A DNA stretch of 23,044 nucleotides from Flavobacteriales bacterium. Its GTDB lineage: Bacteria; Bacteroidota; Bacteroidia; Flavobacteriales_F; PHOS-HE28. Location of the stretch: positions 1 through 23,044 of the forward strand of contig JADKFY010000038.1 in the NCBI GenBank assembly GCA_016717305.1, read 5' to 3'. The notes under the pieces are model-generated. The model made no database searches. It saw nothing but the letters and a program-made list of their open reading frames with translations, and had not been told where the DNA came from. Below are positions 8,111 to 15,701 of the stretch, piece after piece (within the stretch, counting starts at the first letter, position 1; every line of letters begins with the position of its first letter). A program made the translations under genes and the position numbers.

Positions 8111-9544
8111 ATGAGCCATATGACCAAGTACCTGTCGATCGGGTTCCTGCTAACACTGCTGGCCTTGTCCTCATGCGCGCCCAGGTTACAGATGCGCGAA
8201 GCGAGCAAGAAGTTGCCGGACCTCTATCGGAAGTCCACAACCGATACCATGAACACCGGCAGGGTCAAGTGGCAGGCGTTCTTCAAGGACCCGGACCTGA
8301 GCGCGCTGATCGATACCGCTCTGCACAACAACCAGGAACTCAACATCACTTTGCAGGAGATCCAAGTGGCCCGTGCGGAAGTGCGCGCAAGGAAAGGTGA
8401 GTACTTGCCTTTCGTTGGCTTGGGAGCTGGTGCTATGGTGGAAAAGGTGGGACGCAATACACGCAACGGAGCGGTGGAGGAGAGCCTGAATATCGCAGAA
8501 GATGTCAAATTCCCCGAACCACTGCCTGACTATTTTCTAGGTCTGCACGCAACTTGGGAGATCGATATCTGGAAGAAGTTGCGCAATGCAAAGAAGTCCG
8601 CATTCATGCGCTACATGTCCAGTGTGGAAGGGAGGAATTTCTTGGTGACCAACTTGATCGCCGAGATCGCCGACACGTACTATGAATTGCTTGCGCTGGA
8701 CAACCAGCTCATGTTCGTGCAGCAGAACATCGAGATCCAAAGCAATGCACTGGAAGTGGTGCGTGTGCAGAAAGCAGCGGCGCGTGTTACGGAACTTGCG
8801 GTGCGCCGGTTCGAAGCCGAGGTCTTCCATACGCGCAGCTTGCAATTCGATATCCAACAACGGATCATAGAAACGGAGAACCATCTCAACTTTCTGGTCG
8901 GCCGCTTTCCGCAGTCAATATCACGTAATGCAGATGCCTTCGCAAAATTGGTGCCCGATACCCTTTTCGACGGGTTGCCCGTGCAGTTGTTGGAGAATCG
9001 CACAGATGTGAAACAAGCGGAACTCGACCTGATGGCGGCAAAATTGGATGTGAAAGTGGCCAAGGCCCGGTTCTACCCATCGTTGGGGATCAGTGCCGGT
9101 GTCGGCTTGCAAGCTTTCAACCCAACCTATCTCTTCAAGACACCAGCCGCTCTGCTATACTCCTTGACCGGTGATCTAGTGCAACCCCTGATCAACAGGA
9201 ATGCGATCAAGGCGATGTACTTAGGTGCGAGTGCAAAACAAATGCAAGCCGTTTACAACTATGAACGCACACTGTTGAACGCATACATCGAAGTGGACAA
9301 TCAATTCGCCAAGGTCGGTAACATGCGAGCGAGCTACGATCTGAAGTCGCAGCGGGTGGACGCCCTAGCGGAATCGGTGACGATCTCAACGAACCTCTTC
9401 CGATCGGCGCGTGCGGATTACATGGAAGTGTTGCTCACACAACGCGATGCACTCGAATCGCGGATCGAATTGATGGACACCCAGAAGGAACGTTTGAACG
9501 CCATGGTGGACATGTACCGTGCGCTAGGTGGCGGGTGGCGGTAG
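8111..9544 (+). CDS. RND efflux outer-membrane factor (NodT/TolC family lipoprotein)
   Basis: This 477-residue outer-membrane channel of the tripartite pump is anchored as a lipoprotein: the hydrophobic N-terminus ends in lipobox ALSSC (Cys22, or Cys19 if translation begins at the second ATG, 8120). The two-repeat OEP architecture is visible. The first repeat includes WQAFFKDPDLSALIDTALHNN and long alpha-helical stretches; the second begins around NRTDVKQAELDLMAAKLDVKVAKARFYPS. The characteristic 'R.D..-AE..L-A..-..-A.-.-FYP' signature and the C-terminal YRALGGGW, typical of NodT-type channels, are present. It is last in the pump operon, 7 nt after the permease. The downstream T9SS gene converges on it. 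Confidence 0.93.
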   Translation: MSHMTKYLSIGFLLTLLALSSCAPRLQMREASKKLPDLYRKSTTDTMNTGRVKWQAFFKDPDLSALIDTALHNNQELNITLQEIQVARAEVRARKGEYLPFVGLGAGAMVEKVGRNTRNGAVEESLNIAEDVKFPEPLPDYFLGLHATWEIDIWKKLRNAKKSAFMRYMSSVEGRNFLVTNLIAEIADTYYELLALDNQLMFVQQNIEIQSNALEVVRVQKAAARVTELAVRRFEAEVFHTRSLQFDIQQRIIETENHLNFLVGRFPQSISRNADAFAKLVPDTLFDGLPVQLLENRTDVKQAELDLMAAKLDVKVAKARFYPSLGISAGVGLQAFNPTYLFKTPAALLYSLTGDLVQPLINRNAIKAMYLGASAKQMQAVYNYERTLLNAYIEVDNQFAKVGNMRASYDLKSQRVDALAESVTISTNLFRSARADYMEVLLTQRDALESRIELMDTQKERLNAMVDMYRALGGGWR

Positions 9545-9590
9545 GGTGAGGTTTTGTAGCAACTAAAGGAGAGGGGATGCCCTCAGCTCC

Positions 9591-9614
9591 CATGGGCACA
9601 GGGGCTGTGCCATG
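9591..9614. terminator. Hairpin between convergent efflux and T9SS-cargo genes
   Basis: CATGGGCACA (9591-9600) and TGTGCCATG (9606-9614) pair over 9 bp with one bulged G and loop GGGGC. It sits between two convergent stop codons and could end transcripts from either side. There is no T-tract on either strand, so it is not a canonical intrinsic terminator. Confidence 0.35.
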
Positions 9615-9647
9615 ACAGGTACCTATGGTCTACCCTTGGATTTCCGA

Positions 9648-11465
9648 TCAATGGGCGATCACGAAGCGAGTCCTGGCATTCACCCCGTCACCTTGCACCA
9701 GTACCGAATAGGTGCCTTGGGGCAGGTTGCTGAGATCCAGCATTCGTGCCGAATCATTGCCCAAGCGTGCGAAGTTCGCGGTGTGCACTGAGCGGCCCAT
9801 GGCATCGAACACGGTGATCCGTGCATTGGCCACAGCACTGTTCATCCACCGCAACGTCAAGTGTCCATCACCTGGGGAAGGATGCAGGATGAGCCCGTTC
9901 GTGGAAGAGCGTTCCGCAATGCTCTCCGGTGTTGCCACCAAGGTCTCAACGGTGTTGGTGAGCACGGGCTCGTTGTAATCGAAGTAGATGTCAGCCCGGT
10001 TGGAGAAGATCGTGCCGGTCATAGCACTTGCCTTTGGTTGTATCAGGTAGCTGAACCCACCTTGGCTCGCGTCCACATCGGTGGTGCTATCCGGTAGGAG
10101 GATGTTCGCGAAGGTCCATGCGATCTCGTTGCCTTCAACCCAAACGCTGTACGGATGCGTAGCGCCGATCATCTCAAAAGTGCTCAGGTCCAGATCGTTA
10201 TCGATCATGTCGCGCACCACGATGTTCACTGCAGGTGCGGTTCCCGTGTTCTGGAAGCGGACCACATATTCCAGCGGCTTTCCATCGATCACATCCTGTT
10301 CAGTGAGCAAGGATTCGTTCACCATCTTATCGTTGGGGTCAAGCGAAGTGGTGGGGTGGCCCGTGATCGAGTCGCCATTGTTCGCAGGGGTTTGGTCCGT
10401 GTCTGTGATCGTGAATTGCACGTTGGCGGTGACTTCATCTGTGACGATGGCTGTGCTGTCGGTCAGATAGGTCACGTTGATGTGTACACTCTCGCCGGGA
10501 AGTAAATTACTGACGGACCACGAAACAGATTGGCCTGCAGCACTCGTGTTCGCTGGAGTGCTGGAAACGAATTGCGTTTGCGGATCGAGCGTTAAGACGA
10601 CATCCCCACTTATTGTTTCGGTACCAACGTTCTGGTAGTTGATCTGGTAGTGGGTATTGTTCCCGATCCATGGATTCCATCCCCAAATATCCGCTTGACC
10701 ATCGTATATCCCGGGGATGGACTGGAAGGCGAAGTCCATTCCTGTTACCAATTCACCTTGGTTCGTTACGGTATAGGTGCGCGAAGTAGGAACAGCAGTA
10801 TGATAGAGCGGTGGGTTCGGTGCGGTGATGGTGTAGGTGCCTTCCTCAGTGCAGAACGAATAAACGGCTTGCCCAGCGTACACGTAATGTGCACCGGGTT
10901 CAACCAATAGCATTGTATTCACCGCACTTTCCAGGGAGTCACGCACTCCGTTGTTGTTGTTGTCGTGGAAGGCCTCGCCTTGAACGGTGCCAAAGCACTC
11001 GGTCAAGTTCCAATAGAAATCATCGCTGTCGAAGGAGTCGGTCCAGACGATGTAGTATGTCTCGCCAGCAGTGACCGCAACATCCAAATATGTGGCGAAA
11101 TTGTATCCGGGGCAGCTGTTGCTTCCCATGTCATCATTGTATCCCAAGCATATGAGTGAATCGCAATTCCCCGTGAGCACATGCACGTACGTATCGTCAT
11201 CCGTGTTGTTGTTCATGGAATTGCATGAAGAGATGTTGATCATACCAGTGAAGGTCGGGATGTACTTGTACCAATCTCCATTACCGCCTGGCGAACCACA
11301 ATTGATGTTCCCAGTTCCGGCTCCAGTGCTCGGCCCATCAGCATGATGAAAGCCATGGCTCACCAGCAACGCGGTGGTGCAGGTATCGCCTTGTGCGCTG
11401 ACCGTTGCGGCGGCACATAAAAGTGCAACAAGTAGGACCAAGGAAGGGGTGTAGCGTATTGCCAT
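9648..11465 (-). CDS. Secreted multidomain protein with T9SS type A sorting domain
   Basis: This 605-residue protein has a Sec signal peptide (residues 1-25, ending VSAQ). A Cys-rich beta domain (about 29-157) contains DWYKYIPTFTG and YYIVWTDSF, resembling bacterial pre-peptidase C-like or sugar-binding folds. Next is GEAFHDNNNNGVRDSLE (163-179), a Ca-loop-like start of an SdrD-B-type module. A DUF11-like module follows (about 260-345), then the 'SLDPNDK' domain (375-510, DUF7619 type) typical of T9SS cargo. The C-terminus (about 527-605) has the type A pattern: LHPSPGDGHLTLRW, a Met-Gly-Arg turn (DAMGRSVH), and NLPQGTYSVLVQ. It should be exported by T9SS and attached to, or released from, the cell surface. 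Its target is unknown. Confidence 0.88.
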   Translation of the reverse strand: MAIRYTPSLVLLVALLCAAATVSAQGDTCTTALLVSHGFHHADGPSTGAGTGNINCGSPGGNGDWYKYIPTFTGMINISSCNSMNNNTDDDTYVHVLTGNCDSLICLGYNDDMGSNSCPGYNFATYLDVAVTAGETYYIVWTDSFDSDDFYWNLTECFGTVQGEAFHDNNNNGVRDSLESAVNTMLLVEPGAHYVYAGQAVYSFCTEEGTYTITAPNPPLYHTAVPTSRTYTVTNQGELVTGMDFAFQSIPGIYDGQADIWGWNPWIGNNTHYQINYQNVGTETISGDVVLTLDPQTQFVSSTPANTSAAGQSVSWSVSNLLPGESVHINVTYLTDSTAIVTDEVTANVQFTITDTDQTPANNGDSITGHPTTSLDPNDKMVNESLLTEQDVIDGKPLEYVVRFQNTGTAPAVNIVVRDMIDNDLDLSTFEMIGATHPYSVWVEGNEIAWTFANILLPDSTTDVDASQGGFSYLIQPKASAMTGTIFSNRADIYFDYNEPVLTNTVETLVATPESIAERSSTNGLILHPSPGDGHLTLRWMNSAVANARITVFDAMGRSVHTANFARLGNDSARMLDLSNLPQGTYSVLVQGDGVNARTRFVIAH

Positions 11466-11482
11466 CGGTTCGATATTTGAAT

Positions 11483-11490
11483 CGAATGTA
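11483..11490 (-). promoter_or_regulatory. Possible -7 box for the T9SS cargo gene
   Basis: TACATTCG on the minus strand fits TAnnTTCG, a one-base variant of the Bacteroidota -7 consensus, and lies 17 nt before the ATG at 11465. No TTG is found at the -33 distance. Confidence 0.3.
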
Positions 11491-11513
11491 TAGATCCCGA
11501 ACGAGCATTCATA

Positions 11514-11525
11514 ATTTCATGAAAT
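11514..11525. promoter_or_regulatory. 12-bp palindrome upstream of the T9SS cargo gene
   Basis: ATTTCATGAAAT is a perfect palindrome, 49-60 nt upstream of the start codon and upstream of the possible -7 box. It could be an operator half-site pair, but short A/T-rich palindromes are common. Confidence 0.2.
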
Positions 11526-11575
11526 GCGAAAGGTCTTGTCCACCAATTAGTTATTGACCTGGAATGTGACCTCTA

Positions 11576-13251
11576 TCAACGGTCGCCGCGTTCCCAGAAC
11601 ACGAATCCGTTCTTCCGGTAGATCTCGTTCAAAGTGGGAACGACCGCCAACTCCGCCACGCTGGTCACTTTGCAAACCACGTAAACAGGGCGGTCCACAT
11701 CGCCGGTCAAAAGCCATTCTTCATTATAAGAGCGCGGGTCGGTGATCATGGGCTTTCGCGTGTAGAAAAGCTGCGCGTAGCTTTTGTATCCATGTGTGAT
11801 CACATAGCATTCCTCGTTCTGTCTTTTCTCGAAGAATTCGATCGCGGCAAGTTGTGAGTACCCTTCAACGCGGTTGATGAAGAAGTACAGCGCTGTCCAT
11901 ACGAACAATGCCGTTCCTCCGAACAAACTGATCAAGCTAGCGCGATATTTTCCCTGCCGATGCAATAGGTGGCCTACGATCAATGCGCTGAGCAATACAA
12001 TTCCTACGATGCTCGCACGCCGGCTCCAATGCACCTCGGCATCCATGTTCGCCAGCGCGAATGGATCCTGTTGAAGGAAGGGCTTCAGCACGTCGATGTT
12101 CATGCCGATGAAGGGCACCGCCAAAGTGATCGATGCGAACAACAGACCTAAGATCCCGACCCAGCGTACCTGCTCCAACCGAACTGTTCTCTTCGTTCCC
12201 ATATCCGTTCCAATTGCACCGCCGCGAGGTAGGTGAGCGGGAAGTAGCACATGCTGCTGTAGTGTACGATCTTGGTCTTCACGATGCTGAACAGGATCAG
12301 GACGACCCAGAAGAGAATGAGCATCCATTTGCGGTAGTTGAAAGTTGAAGATCCTGATAGGTCGACCCAATGGGTCGACGGTACAGGAGCCAAGGATGCA
12401 TTTCTCGCTTGCAGCATTTCCTGAATGGCGAAAAGCGATGCCGGAAAGCATCCAAAAAGCAACACCACGAAATGGTAGCCCAAGAAGCCGCCATGACCGG
12501 CATCTTCCGTGGTGAGCATGGCCACCTGTCGCCAGAAGAAACCGACCATGAACTCGGGACCATGACGGAAGAGATCCGCAAGGGCCCAAACTGCGATCGT
12601 GCCGAGAAAGATGCCCGAGGCGATCAGCAATGATCGGAGCTGCACCATATGCCTAAAGCGTTGAGTTGCCCAATAGATCCCTATCGTAATTGTCGGTATC
12701 AGTAAACCTACCGGACCTTTCGTCATAACAGCCAACCCAAGAAAGAGCGCGGCCAGCAGGGCATGCCGCGCGGACCTTTCCGGAGCGGAAGACGTTAAAT
12801 GAATGAACTGATCGATCCCCAGAAAGATGAACAGGTTGAACCACGGATCGATGATCCCGCTACGGAAGTAGAGGTGGGGTAGGATGGAGCCGATATACGC
12901 CAAGACCCACAACAACCCGAAGGTTTGGTTCTTGATCCGAGTGCCGATCCTGAACAAGACCAATAAGGTGATGATCCCGCAGATCGCGTTCGGTAGTCGC
13001 GCCGCGAATTCATTCACCCCGAATGCCGACATGCTCACAGCTTGGAACCAAATGAACAAGGGAGGCTTTTCGTGGAAGGGCAAATAGTTGATCTGCGGTT
13101 GCAACCAGTCGCCGGTCACCAGCATCTCGCGTGCGATCTCCGCGAAGTTGATCTCGTCCCAATCGAACAAATGCACTGCCCCCAGACCTGGAATGAACAA
13201 CACTGCGGCCACAGCTATGATCAGCAATTGGATACGACCGCGGGACAACAT
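11576..13251 (-). CDS. ArnT-like family 39/83 membrane glycosyltransferase (frameshifted near 12181)
   Basis: This is a polyprenyl-phosphate-sugar-dependent glycosyltransferase of the ArnT/PMT class. The N-terminal half (from 13251) has the first membrane helix, then FDWDEINFAEIAREML with the acidic 'D-x-D/E' catalytic loop, HEKPPLFIWFQ, AARLPNAICG, and many membrane helices. That frame stops at 12148. The C-terminal half continues in another frame from about RLEQVRWVGILGLL to the stop at 11576, ending in a soluble domain around CYVITHGYKSYAQLFY. One missing G on the plus strand at about 12181 (TTC CGG read as TTCGG on the minus strand) joins the halves into about 558 residues, normal for the family. 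The GT2 gene lies 18 bp upstream, suggesting a donor/acceptor pair for lipid or glycan modification. Confidence 0.85.
12361..12379. repeat. 19-bp near-perfect palindrome inside the glycosyltransferase gene
   Basis: GTCGACCCAATGGGTCGAC is a 9-bp inverted repeat around a single central A, with a GTCGAC at each end. It lies in coding sequence for STHWVD in a loop of the ArnT-like protein. Confidence 0.5.
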
Positions 13252-13255
13252 GCGC

Positions 13256-13263
13256 CGAAGGTA
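13256..13263 (-). promoter_or_regulatory. Possible -7 box for the ArnT-like gene
   Basis: TACCTTCG on the minus strand fits TAnnTTCG and ends 4 nt before the ATG at 13251, which would give a leaderless transcript. It lies between the GT2 stop and the ArnT-like start. No -33 TTG was found. The gene may instead be read from the GT2 promoter. Confidence 0.3.
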
Positions 13264-13269
13264 GCGGCC

Positions 13270-14019
13270 TTACTTCCTTGTACCGAGCAAGGGCCACCCA
13301 AGCAGGCCGATGCGCGCCAAAAAGTAGCGCCAGCTCACGCGCAACACTCCAAGCCCGTAGGTAACACTACGTCCGAAGTTGATGCTGCTGGCCTCATCGA
13401 AATACTTGGTGGGACAAGTGATCTCAGCGATCTCGAAGTTGTTCCAGAAGATCTGCCCGATCATCTGGTTATCAAAGACGAAATCGTCCGAGCAGTTGTG
13501 GTATTCGCATGCATCGAGCACCTTCCGGTGGAAGGCACGATACCCCGTGTGGTACTCGCTCAGTTTCTCACCCATCAGAATGTTCTGGGTGAGGGTGAGC
13601 AATCGGTTCGCAACGTATTTGTATTTCGGCATGCCTCCACGCAGCGCTCCACCACCGAGGATCCGCGACCCGAAGACCACGGGGTAAAGATCATTGCCGA
13701 TCAACGCGATCATGCTCAAAAGCAGTTTTGGCGTGTACTGGTAATCCGGGTGCAACATCACCACGATGTCCGCACCAAGCTCCTTCGCCTTGTCGTAACA
13801 ACTCTTCTGGTTACCGCCGTAGCCCTTGTTCTGCTCGTGGATCACAATGTGCTTGATCCCCAACCCGCGTGCTACTTCAACGGTGTTGTCCGGGCTCTTG
13901 TCATCGACCAACACTACCTCATCCACCACGTCGAAGGGGATCTCAGCGTAGGTCTTCTGCAAGGTTTGGGCAGCTCGATACGCGGGTAGTACGACAACAA
14001 CTTTCTGGCCGAGATACAT
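13270..14019 (-). CDS. Family 2 glycosyltransferase (dolichyl/undecaprenyl-phosphate sugar transferase-like)
   Basis: This 249-residue cytosolic GT-A fold enzyme has VVVVLPAYRAAQTL at the N-terminus (nucleotide-binding strand), VLVDDKSPDNT (about 36-46), and MLHPDYQYTP (about 89-98), where HPDYQ replaces the usual DxD metal motif, as in the DPM1/GtrB-like subgroup that makes polyprenyl-phosphate sugars. GYRAFHRKVL and a SSINFGRSV motif near the C-terminus fit the same subgroup. No strong transmembrane pair is present at the C-terminus. It is immediately upstream of the ArnT-like enzyme, which uses polyprenyl-phosphate sugars, so this protein plausibly makes its donor. The sugar and acceptor are not evident. 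Confidence 0.88.
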   Translation of the reverse strand: MYLGQKVVVVLPAYRAAQTLQKTYAEIPFDVVDEVVLVDDKSPDNTVEVARGLGIKHIVIHEQNKGYGGNQKSCYDKAKELGADIVVMLHPDYQYTPKLLLSMIALIGNDLYPVVFGSRILGGGALRGGMPKYKYVANRLLTLTQNILMGEKLSEYHTGYRAFHRKVLDACEYHNCSDDFVFDNQMIGQIFWNNFEIAEITCPTKYFDEASSINFGRSVTYGLGVLRVSWRYFLARIGLLGWPLLGTRK

Positions 14020-14023
14020 GGGG

Positions 14024-14031
14024 CAAAGATG
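14024..14031 (-). promoter_or_regulatory. Possible -7 box for the GT2 gene
   Basis: CATCTTTG on the minus strand matches TAnnTTTG at all but the first base and ends 4 nt before the ATG at 14019, suggesting a leaderless mRNA. No -33 TTG at the expected spacing. Confidence 0.35.
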
Positions 14032-14102
14032 GGAAGGGGATCGGATCGGTCCTTCAGGCCCAGCTTTATGTGGTCACCGTTGAGCGATCGCTATTCATCC
14101 GA

Positions 14103-15008
14103 TCATGCCCTGTTCTTCGATGCGTTCACAAGGTACACACCGCTAAGCACTACTGCGATCATGCCCATTTGTGGAAGGCCAACATGCTCGCCATCGAGCA
14201 CTCCCCAAGCAATGGCGACCACTGGCATCAGGTAGGTAACGCTGGATGCGTGCAGGGCCGTGGTCCGCTGGAGCAGTACATTCCAGAGCACCAGCGCCAA
14301 GGCGGAACTAAGGGAGGCGAGCAACGCCACATGGCCCAGAGCGCGCCAACCGTTCGGATCGGTTCGAAGGGTTTCAGGCAGCCCACTGCCCAAGGCCAAT
14401 CCGATGCAGATAGGCCCCACGAACGTGAGCGCCAAGGAGGAAGTGGCCATGGCAGGCAGCGAGTACAGGTATTTCTTCACGATGTTGCCACTGATCCCGT
14501 AGCAAACCGCGCCCAGGATCGGAAGTAAGGCATAGAAGGACCACGAAGGCAGTCCATCGCCACGCTTCACCAAGATCAAACCCACAGCACCAGCAAGGCC
14601 GATCAAAATACCCACCACCTGGATCGCCCGCACCCGCACTTGGAAAAGCAACGCACCTGCGACCATGGTCATTAGCGGGGTCAAGCTGTTCAGCATGCCG
14701 GAAAGCGAACTGTCAATGCGACTTTGCGCGGTGGCGAACAGGAATGCCGGGATACCATTCCCCAATAGACCCGTTCCCGCGAGCGGTAGCCAGTTCTTCC
14801 GCAGGAAATGGAAATGCTTGAACAAAACAGGCGACAAGGTGAGCCAGGCGATGGCCAAACGGGCGGTTGCAACTTGGTAGGAAGTAAGCACCGGTACACC
14901 ATCGTGAAAGAGCCCGCGTTTCATCAAAATGAACGAGGAACCCCAAATGAGCGCCAGGATCAAGAGGATGGGCCAAACGGTGCGGTGCGGACTGGAACTG
15001 TTCGGCAT
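14103..15008 (-). CDS. EamA/DMT-superfamily transporter
   Basis: This integral inner-membrane protein of 301 residues is built from two EamA repeats, about ten hydrophobic segments in all. The first repeat begins ILLILALIWGSSFILMKRGL (family hallmark 'WGSSF') and includes ALLFQVRVRAIQVVGILIGLAG. The second repeat starts around FYALLPILGAVCYGISG and ends with MPVVAIAWGVLDGEHV and the last helix MIAVVLSGVYLVN. The family moves small metabolites such as amino acids, nucleotides or drugs; the substrate here cannot be inferred. I chose the ATG at 15008 because it follows a promoter-like box and gives the normal N-terminus, rather than the in-frame codon at 15089. It is divergent from the HMA lipoprotein gene with 89 bp between starts. 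Confidence 0.9.
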   Translation of the reverse strand: MPNSSSPHRTVWPILLILALIWGSSFILMKRGLFHDGVPVLTSYQVATARLAIAWLTLSPVLFKHFHFLRKNWLPLAGTGLLGNGIPAFLFATAQSRIDSSLSGMLNSLTPLMTMVAGALLFQVRVRAIQVVGILIGLAGAVGLILVKRGDGLPSWSFYALLPILGAVCYGISGNIVKKYLYSLPAMATSSLALTFVGPICIGLALGSGLPETLRTDPNGWRALGHVALLASLSSALALVLWNVLLQRTTALHASSVTYLMPVVAIAWGVLDGEHVGLPQMGMIAVVLSGVYLVNASKNRA

Positions 15009-15017
15009 TTCGGGGCG

Positions 15018-15025
15018 CGAATATA
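15018..15025 (-). promoter_or_regulatory. Possible -7 box for the EamA transporter gene
   Basis: TATATTCG on the minus strand fits TAnnTTCG and is followed by CGCCCC, with the ATG at 15008 nine nt after the box. No -33 TTG is visible at 19-20 nt. Confidence 0.35.
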
Positions 15026-15043
15026 CCGGCACTTTTCCCTTGT

Positions 15044-15051
15044 TATCTTTG
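15044..15051 (+). promoter_or_regulatory. Possible -7 box for the HMA lipoprotein gene
   Basis: TATCTTTG is a perfect TAnnTTTG box, 46 nt before the ATG at 15098, giving a leader of about 40 nt. The -33 region lacks a clear TTG. Confidence 0.4.
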
Positions 15052-15097
15052 TAACTTCTTTGGGTTTCCGTCCGTCCTATCCGATACAAGCATTACC

Positions 15098-15610
15098 ATG
15101 AAAACGCCTTTCGCTCTAGCACTTTCCACCACCCTTCTTCTGAGTTGTTCCACAAACTCCCCAGCGCCGCAGGTGGCAACGAACATTGAACGTACCGTGG
15201 TGGAAATGGCCATCAGTAGCGGCACGCCCGTTACCATGGCCGATATCAGCATTGATGGCATGACCTGCGAAATGATGTGCGGTGGATCCATCAAAAAGGC
15301 GTTGAGTGCCTTGCCCGGTATCGCGAGCACCGAGATCAATTTCGTAGAGGGCGATGAACGTGACCATGCGATCGTGACTTTCGATGAGAGCAAAGTGAAC
15401 GATGCCCAAATGATCGAAGCGATCCAAGGGTTGTACGATGGACAATACAAGGTGCTGGCCGTTAAGATCACGAAGCAAGTGAAGGCTGTTAGCTCTGCTT
15501 CTTCGGAAGGAACTGCCACAAAGGAGGAACACCCCGTTAGCGTGCTTGCCCCGGCAGCCGTGATCCTACCTGGGATCCTTTCGCTCTTGAGCCACGTCCT
15601 TAGGCTGTGA
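15098..15610 (+). CDS. Lipoprotein with a heavy-metal-associated (HMA) domain
   Basis: This 170-residue protein has a lipoprotein signal (lipobox LLLSC, Cys17), so it is probably tethered at the cell envelope. A single ferredoxin-like HMA domain spans about 48-115. The metal-binding loop reads GMTCEMMCGGS, so the Cys pair (57 and 61) is CxxxC rather than the canonical CxxC of copper chaperones. The remaining pattern (SIKKALSALPGIASTEINF and a later AIVTFDES strand) is typical HMA. After a Ser/Ala/Glu linker, the C-terminus (about 148-170) is hydrophobic and may be a membrane segment. Metal identity is uncertain. It stands alone between a divergent transporter and a strong terminator. Confidence 0.82.
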   Translation: MKTPFALALSTTLLLSCSTNSPAPQVATNIERTVVEMAISSGTPVTMADISIDGMTCEMMCGGSIKKALSALPGIASTEINFVEGDERDHAIVTFDESKVNDAQMIEAIQGLYDGQYKVLAVKITKQVKAVSSASSEGTATKEEHPVSVLAPAAVILPGILSLLSHVLRL

Positions 15611-15629
15611 TCCCAACCGTGGTCAACAC

Positions 15630-15660
15630 AAAGGGGGCTTCGGTCCCCTTTTTCGTTTTC
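15630..15660 (+). terminator. Rho-independent terminator after the HMA lipoprotein gene
   Basis: The arms AAAGGGGGC (15630-15638) and GTCCCCTTT (15643-15651) form a 9-bp stem (one G-T pair) capped by a TTCG tetraloop, followed by a T-rich run to 15659. It begins 20 nt after the stop codon at 15608-15610. It is the clearest canonical terminator in the window. Confidence 0.9.
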
Positions 15661-15685
15661 AGGTATTTTACACCGGATCGCTTGG

Positions 15686-15693
15686 TAATTTCG
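15686..15693 (+). promoter_or_regulatory. Possible -7 box for heme A synthase
   Basis: TAATTTCG fits TAnnTTCG and is followed by CCGCC, with the ATG at 15702 eight nt after the box. No TTG at the -33 distance. Lying just beyond the upstream terminator supports an independent promoter here. Confidence 0.35.
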
Positions 15694-15701
15694 CCGCCAG
15701 T

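Noticed and set aside
13042..13989. 315-residue open frame on the plus strand over the glycosyltransferases
   Set aside because: The minus strand encodes clear GT2 and ArnT-like motifs; the plus-strand frame has no recognisable motif or export signal.
14083..14092. AGCGATCGCT 10-bp palindrome between the GT2 and transporter genes
   Set aside because: It is short, with no nearby copies noticed, and GATC-rich sequence is frequent across the window.
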